Below, piece after piece: positions 61,501 through 64,000 of a stretch of DNA of 64,000 nt; positions within the stretch are counted from its first letter, which is position 1; each line of letters opens with the position of its first letter. The stretch comes from Acanthacorydalis orientalis (taxonomy: Eukaryota; Arthropoda; Insecta; Megaloptera; Corydalidae). The notes under the pieces are model-generated. The model was not told where the DNA came from. It saw only the letters and a program-made list of their open reading frames with translations, and made no database searches. The translations under genes and the position numbers were made by a program. The stretch is taken from contig CM068316.1 of assembly GCA_034766995.1 (NCBI GenBank), positions 24,679,106 to 24,743,105 on the forward strand, given 5' to 3'.

Positions 61501-64000
61501 CTACAATTATATTTTAATAATTATAAATTAACTTATTTATTAAGATAAAATAACATACAGTCTATAACTTCTAATATACACAATTTATTAAATCGTTAAT
61601 TCATCAATACGTACGTAAGATCTATTGAGCCATCATCGTTTCCTCCAAGAATATCACTAGTACCCAAAATATGACTTATACTAAGTTCACTTGCATTTCC
61701 AGATTGTGTTTTACCTCCAAGAGTTGATCCAGCATGCCCAGAAGAACAATTAATATCCCGTTTACCAGACTTTCCTTCTCGAGCTGTTGCATCTCCAACA
61801 ACTAAAATAAAAATAAAAATATTATCTCCATTACATAAAATAATTTCAACAAAGTTCAATCAAAAATACATCATATTACTTTAATTGTGATGGTTTCAGC
61901 TATAATAAAAAAAATACAAACATACTCCTGAATATTAAATCAAAATTCTACATATTATTTAAACACACCTAATATTGCTTTAAGTACAGCTAACACAGGA
62001 CCAACTTTAATATTATTATGTGCAGCAGACAGCAAATGACGATCACAGCTGAGACGAATAGCTCCTCCAGATGTGTTTCCTGACGGTAATGGATGTGGGC
62101 TCGTGCTTACTGAATATAACCCTGGTTGAGGACATTCAACAGTTTTAAATAATCTCAATAATAAATGGCAAGTAAGACGTGCTCCTGCTTCTGCAGCACA
62201 ACCATTTACAGATGAACCACTAGAAGTGGAATCTCCACGACCTTCAACTGATGCTTTCACTTTTACTAAACTTGGTAGAGCTATGTGTTTAACAAAATCT
62301 TCAAGTGAAAAACAATGTCGAGCTAGAATGATACAAAAATTCAATAAAATAAATTGAAAACAAATCTTCTGATATCTATTTTAACATTCACATTTTATAA
62401 AAATACATTTTTAAAATGAAAGTATTACTATGTACAAAATATATTATCGAGCACGATTAATTTGATACATAAAATTAACTTACCAATTAAAACAGAAGTA
62501 AATGTTGCTAATGAATTATGAATTGAAAGATCTTGAACATCAACTTGCGCTAGTAGATCAGTATAAAAATTACTATGGTTACTTGAACAGCACAAAGCCA
62601 TTAAGGCTCCAAGCCATTCTGCTGAAAGTCCGTTACAGCATGCAGTTGCTTCTGCACAAGTAACTGAAAGATCATTTAACCTCTCATTATCAGTTTCTCG
62701 ACATGCAGCAACAATTGCATTTGTCACAAAACTATATCTATTATTTGGAGATTCAGCTAACTGTCGTGCCCAGTTTGATTCAATTTTTCCTAAAATCATA
62801 TAACATAAAAGTTAATATAACTATTATCTAATAATCAATGATTGAAATAAATAAAATTATACATTATACTAAAATGTAATTTTACCTCCTCGTTTAGGAT
62901 TTGCAAACACTTCTTGTACATATTGTGGGTTATACACATAATTGCTGGAAGGACTAGGTTGAAGAGCTGAATACAATGCTTGTCGAATTTTAGGGTAAGC
63001 ATTTGCAAACGGTTCTGTATGAGGTTTGGCTTTCAGCATACTACATGAGGAATAAAGATCATAAAGATGAGCAAGTACACAACGTTCTGCTGAACTACAA
63101 TCACCTGGATTTGAAACATGTTTTACTACTCGACAAAGACCTTCAAACACTGCAGATGTTTGTTCTGCAGACACTTAAAAAAACAGAAATGTCCAATATA
63201 AATTAAAACAATATCAAATTAAATATTCCATTAATGCAAGCAAAGATGTAATAATTAAATAAATACATTTTGAAAACTTAAGTACCTTTTTTTAATTATA
63301 AAAATCTTTTCATTTTAACCCACAAAGTATTTAATAAAAAAAATTATTTAATACATACAAAAATTAAAAATTATTAATTTTTACAATTATACCCTTTACG
63401 TTCCTCATATACATAAACTATTCTCATTTTAAAATATCTAAAAATCAAAACAATTTCAAAAATGACTTACATAATAAACAGCAATGATAGCGTCTAAGAA
63501 CACCGACAACATATAAACTCAATGACGTTGTATAATTTCTTGAAAGTGTAGAATTTTTTGCAAGTAATTGAGCCTCAACCTCTGGTAATTCTTTAAGAAT
63601 TTGAATACAAACATCGATGAGACCATAAATATTTAAAGCAAGTTCCATTAAATCAAACAAAAATGCTACATGCTCCTGAACTGGAAGATAATTTGAATTA
63701 CCAGAAGCAAAACCATTTAGCATTTCAATAACAGTAACACCACATTGCCATGTTACAACATGTTGATCAAAATAACTCAAATTTTGGCATTTCTGTGTTG
63801 TTGATTCAAAATTAAACTCACTTCTTGAATGTTTTTTAACCTTACCACCTTCAGCTACATCAATTGAAAATTTTTTTGAAAATAATTTACATATTTCTTT
63901 TGACATTTTTTTAACAGCATGTCTTGCCTCATCACGAACTCTTCCAACTCCATACAAAAGTACATGACGCTGATTACAGTCATGTTGAGAAAATGTCTCA
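42761..64000 (-). CDS. MED12: Mediator complex subunit 12 (kohtalo), 3' two thirds, 17 exons
   Basis: MED12 is the largest part of the CDK8 kinase module, which reversibly binds Mediator and controls RNA polymerase II transcription in the nucleus; it activates CDK8 through cyclin C. Joining 17 exons (>64000-63471, 63173-62886, 62789-62484, 62322-61969, 61801-61615, 61500-61242, 58639-58461, 57898-57508, 57256-57075, 56991-56706, 56454-56212, 53273-53025, 49458-49314, 49135-48908, 47851-47577, 47507-47364, 42955-42761) gives 1,479 codons and a TAA stop with all phases in agreement. Family landmarks in order: [137 protein letters not shown], then a Gly/Gln/Asn-rich tail. The start and the N-terminal cyclin C/CDK8-activating segment are outside the window. 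Confidence 0.97.
43201..45541 (+). mobile_element. Complete piggyBac-like element in the last MED12 intron
   Basis: TTAA at 43197-43200 and 45542-45545 border 2,341 bp whose ends pair as inverted repeats. The left end starts CCATTACACTGCTA and the reversed right end CCTTTGCCGGTCTC; after a few mismatches both continue TAAGTAACAYTAAAG and GGGTC. Inside is a broken piggyBac-type transposase in plus orientation, opposite to MED12. The right terminus keeps the canonical CCTTTGCCGG form, the left one has decayed. Confidence 0.9.
43634..45357 (+). pseudogene. piggyBac-like transposase, degraded
   Basis: Starts in frame with an acidic N-terminus ([36 protein letters not shown]), as in piggyBac-derived proteins. 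Then [40 protein letters not shown], a frame change, [20 protein letters not shown] (catalytic Asp region), DLIY..., a block near 44900 with [12 protein letters not shown] (catalytic Asp region) and [10 protein letters not shown], and the Cys-rich end [31 protein letters not shown] with a stop at 45357. Many stops and frame changes; no function expected. Confidence 0.88.
45972..47223 (-). mobile_element. Mariner family M, complete decayed copy
   Basis: Ends GGTGTACAAATTAATTTTGT and, reversed, GGTGTATAAATTAATTTGGT; TA precedes the left end (45970-45971) and lies two bases off at the right. The minus-strand transposase reads [48 protein letters not shown] (degenerate), [13 protein letters not shown] and [15 protein letters not shown] in several frames. 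Inserted in the last MED12 intron in the gene's orientation. Confidence 0.88.
47364..47507 (-). CDS. MED12: MED12 exon (Gly/Pro/Gln-rich)
   Basis: Encodes [20 protein letters not shown] onward to [10 protein letters not shown]. Both ends are phase 0, with an AG before 47507 and GT after 47364. Low-complexity C-terminal region. Confidence 0.88.
47577..47851 (-). CDS. MED12: MED12 exon (low-complexity tail)
   Basis: Encodes [18 protein letters not shown] through QPARPQYLQ. Enters in phase 1 and leaves in phase 0. The Gly/Gln/Asn/Ala bias suggests a disordered segment. Confidence 0.9.
48057..48350. mobile_element. MITE family C, copy 2, in a MED12 intron
   Basis: Both ends read AATGAATWTTTTACTTACTC in inverted orientation, continuing YACAAAYYAC. 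Internal TTTTCTGTACTTTAGTG and GTGCAAAAG match the copy at 17999-18347. Non-coding. Confidence 0.8.
48908..49135 (-). CDS. MED12: MED12 exon with conserved [10 protein letters not shown] motif
   Basis: Encodes [30 protein letters not shown] and an Asn/Gln-rich end ([10 protein letters not shown]). Acceptor after 49136 (TTGCAG) and donor before 48908; phase 1 on both sides. The SKQALSNML segment is less repetitive than the rest of the tail and is probably structured. Confidence 0.92.
49314..49458 (-). CDS. MED12: MED12 exon (Gln/Gly/Tyr-rich)
   Basis: Encodes [20 protein letters not shown] to YYGQQMPTG. Phase 0 in, phase 1 out. Confidence 0.88.
49503..49559. repeat. (TA)n microsatellite in MED12 intron
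   Basis: 57 bp of (TA)n beginning 44 bp from the exon edge at 49458, and 12 bp from the Tc1-like element at 49572. Confidence 0.9.
49572..50943 (+). mobile_element. Complete Tc1-like element in a MED12 intron
   Basis: TA at 49570-49571 and 50944-50945. Left end CAGTATGCAGGAAATTATTT and reversed right end CAGTCGTGCCGGAAATTTTT; a second GGAAATTATTTGCA lies about 190 bp inside the left end, again an IR/DR hint. The span of 1,372 bp and the included transposase are opposite to MED12. Confidence 0.88.
49892..50910 (+). pseudogene. Tc1-like transposase, mostly readable
   Basis: Open from [20 protein letters not shown] through the HTH region, a hinge with [20 protein letters not shown], and [20 protein letters not shown] to a frameshift near 50350. 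Then [15 protein letters not shown] (first Asp), [51 protein letters not shown] (second Asp) and [12 protein letters not shown] (Glu). Three or more frame changes and a stop are seen. The best-preserved Tc1 transposase here. Confidence 0.88.
51257..52715 (+). mobile_element. Second Tc1-like element in the same MED12 intron
   Basis: TA at 51255-51256 and 52716-52717. Left end CAGCCTATGCAAAAAATAGC and reversed right end CAGTACTGTGCAAAAAATAG. The plus-strand transposase is badly broken: [14 protein letters not shown] HTH part, [34 protein letters not shown] (Glu region) and [17 protein letters not shown] at the C-terminus before TGA near 52410. 1,459 bp. It is a different family from the neighbour at 49572. 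Confidence 0.85.
52842..52930. repeat. (GT)n / (TA) / (CA)n palindromic purine-pyrimidine tract
   Basis: A (GT)n arm with GC steps (from 52842) is followed by TATATATATACATATA and then a (CA)-type arm with CGCG and ACGCACGC, finishing in CATA tetranucleotides. The alternating purine-pyrimidine pattern and inverted arms favour Z-DNA or cruciform structure. Confidence 0.85.
53025..53273 (-). CDS. MED12: MED12 exon with basic nuclear-type segment
   Basis: Encodes [20 protein letters not shown], a basic stretch [14 protein letters not shown], and a Gly/Pro/Gln-rich end. Phase 0 on both sides. A second possible acceptor 12 bp inside (AAG at the LK codons) would remove LKDCDLK-like residues in part; the outer site was preferred because of its better pyrimidine context. 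The basic run may be a nuclear localisation signal. Confidence 0.82.
53640..53702. repeat. (CATA)n tetranucleotide repeat
   Basis: CATA/TACA units from about 53644, passing into a short (TA)n at the edge of the next element. Confidence 0.9.
53707..54219. mobile_element. Non-autonomous inverted-repeat element, 0.5 kb
   Basis: Left end ACCATATATCATGGAGTATA and reversed right end ACTGTATATCTCGACATATA then share AAGGYGACCT (22 of 29 positions). Another pair, TATAAGACGAGGTC and TATAAGATGACCCC, lies internally. TATAAGRCGACC ends occur in several insect Tc1/pogo-like repeats. No coding content. Confidence 0.65.
54865..56095 (+). mobile_element. Mariner family M, complete decayed copy
   Basis: TA at 54863-54864 and 56096-56097. 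Ends GGTGTAAAAATTAATTTTGT and, reversed, GGTATACAAATTAACTCTGT. The plus-strand transposase is spread over frames: the first part antisense to a 55067-55303 shadow frame, [12 protein letters not shown] middle, [20 protein letters not shown] and [20 protein letters not shown] near the end. 1,231 bp, the reference copy for the family, 116 bp from MED12 exon 56212-56454. Confidence 0.88.
56212..56454 (-). CDS. MED12: MED12 exon, conserved WDLLEG/WAWFG region
   Basis: Encodes [38 protein letters not shown] and [18 protein letters not shown]. This corresponds to the human segment GLQVSTKQKISPWDLFEG. Phase 0 on both sides. Confidence 0.97.
56706..56991 (-). CDS. MED12: MED12 exon, LFTTVVDML region
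   Basis: Encodes [60 protein letters not shown] and [15 protein letters not shown], strongly conserved in MED12. Phase 2 in, phase 0 out. Confidence 0.97.
57075..57256 (-). CDS. MED12: MED12 exon, [11 protein letters not shown] region
   Basis: Encodes [20 protein letters not shown] and [19 protein letters not shown], ending in VIDLNNNS across the splice. Phase 0 in, phase 2 out. Confidence 0.97.
57508..57898 (-). CDS. MED12: MED12 exon, [11 protein letters not shown] and [13 protein letters not shown] region
   Basis: Encodes [20 protein letters not shown], a Ser/Gly-rich linker ([19 protein letters not shown]), and [20 protein letters not shown]. The linker is expanded relative to human MED12. 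Phase 2 in, phase 0 out. Confidence 0.97.
58123..58173. repeat. Perfect 13-bp inverted repeat in MED12 intron
   Basis: ACATTTCTCGTCA (58123-58135) and its exact reverse complement (58161-58173) around a 25-base GC-richer loop. Could be a small hairpin or a tiny decayed inverted-repeat element. Confidence 0.85.
58461..58639 (-). CDS. MED12: MED12 exon, [17 protein letters not shown] region
   Basis: Encodes [20 protein letters not shown] through NDKFLVLK; counterpart of human NLDQWTMRQSSLELQLM. Phase 0 in, phase 2 out. The intron before it is the largest in the well-conserved part (2.6 kb) because of a mariner insertion and AT-rich DNA. Confidence 0.96.
58676..58702. repeat. Poly(A) tract
   Basis: 27 consecutive A on the plus strand, 37 bp upstream (in gene sense) of the exon edge at 58639. 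No target duplication or retroposed body was recognised beside it. Confidence 0.85.
59010..59660 (-). pseudogene. Mariner-like transposase fragment in MED12 intron
   Basis: Minus-strand blocks: [20 protein letters not shown] near 59560, [40 protein letters not shown] (second Asp), [20 protein letters not shown] (third Asp region) and [20 protein letters not shown] end near 59040. Frames change at least three times. It matches a mariner branch common in insects. The N-terminal DNA-binding half is missing and terminal repeats were not established. Confidence 0.82.
59700..61170. other. AT-rich intronic DNA, nothing recognised
   Basis: Part of the MED12 intron 58640-61241. Low-complexity A-rich sequence with no gene or transposon signal; a short (TA)n run lies at about 61181-61204. 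Confidence 0.6.
61242..61500 (-). CDS. MED12: MED12 exon, [12 protein letters not shown] and [11 protein letters not shown] region
   Basis: Encodes [60 protein letters not shown] and [10 protein letters not shown]. Matches human SICQQEWVGERCL and AQRLMQLICYP. Phase 2 in, phase 0 out. Confidence 0.97.
61615..61801 (-). CDS. MED12: MED12 exon, Gly/Ser-rich linker
   Basis: Encodes [40 protein letters not shown] and DDGSIDLT. Weakly conserved linker. Two tandem GTACGT/GTATTG donors exist; 61615 is the one that keeps the frame (phase 2). Confidence 0.92.
61969..62322 (-). CDS. MED12: MED12 exon, [15 protein letters not shown] region
   Basis: Encodes [60 protein letters not shown] and AVLKAILG. 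Aligns with human [20 protein letters not shown] and CDRHLLAASQNRI. Phase 1 on both sides. Confidence 0.97.
62484..62789 (-). CDS. MED12: MED12 exon, [17 protein letters not shown] region
   Basis: Encodes [40 protein letters not shown] and [19 protein letters not shown]. One of the most conserved MED12 stretches. Phase 1 on both sides. Confidence 0.98.
62886..63173 (-). CDS. MED12: MED12 exon, [10 protein letters not shown] region
   Basis: Encodes [40 protein letters not shown] and [15 protein letters not shown]. Phase 1 on both sides; donor GGAG/GTAAAA. Confidence 0.98.
63471..64000 (-). CDS. MED12: MED12 exon, LCEWAV-domain part, cut by window end
   Basis: Open to the last base of the window, reading [20 protein letters not shown] at its upstream end, then [40 protein letters not shown] and [20 protein letters not shown], and finishing [20 protein letters not shown]. 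It corresponds to the human [20 protein letters not shown] segment. The remaining upstream coding exons lie beyond 64000. Confidence 0.97.

Overview
The window looks like nuclear DNA of an arthropod, most likely an insect. It is strongly AT-rich, packed with (TA)n microsatellites, and rich in mariner, Tc1, piggyBac and RTE/Jockey-type transposons. It also carries an intron-rich gene whose protein reads clearly as Mediator subunit 12 (kohtalo). No bacterial, organellar or viral gene was seen. The species cannot be named from the sequence.

Right third (42.76-64.0 kb, minus strand): the C-terminal two thirds of MED12. Seventeen exons can be placed to the base. Every junction has GT/AG ends, and all sixteen intron phases agree, giving one open frame of 1,479 codons plus a stop at 42761. 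The N-terminal part lies beyond position 64000. The introns hold a complete but decayed piggyBac-like element, two complete Tc1-like elements, three mariner copies, two MITE-like elements and few microsatellites. No transposon interrupts an exon.

Middle and left (1-42.7 kb): intergenic or intronic DNA with almost no host coding sequence. The one supported host piece is a proline/alanine/glutamine-rich terminal exon at 26967-27136 (plus strand) with a good splice acceptor; its gene was not recognised. The rest is layered transposon debris. It includes a nearly full-length RTE retrotransposon (about 4.65-7.86 kb, minus, two frameshifts, one stop, a replaced endonuclease glutamate), mariner remnants of several lineages, two Tc1-like elements with long terminal repeats of the IR/DR type, a piggyBac-type MITE with TTAA duplications, a three-copy TA-flanked MITE family, a two-copy MITE family shared with a MED12 intron, Jockey-type LINE pieces, and a 128-bp poly(A)-tailed insertion with a perfect 13-bp target duplication. 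At least twenty (TA)n tracts, up to 176 bp, lie here, many touching transposon ends.

I did not find a convincing new gene system. The most informative observations are structural: a mariner copy split by a local inversion, a tail-to-tail RTE junction making a perfect 20-bp palindrome, the repeated contact of (TA)n tracts with TA-targeting elements, and the newly recognisable MITE families.
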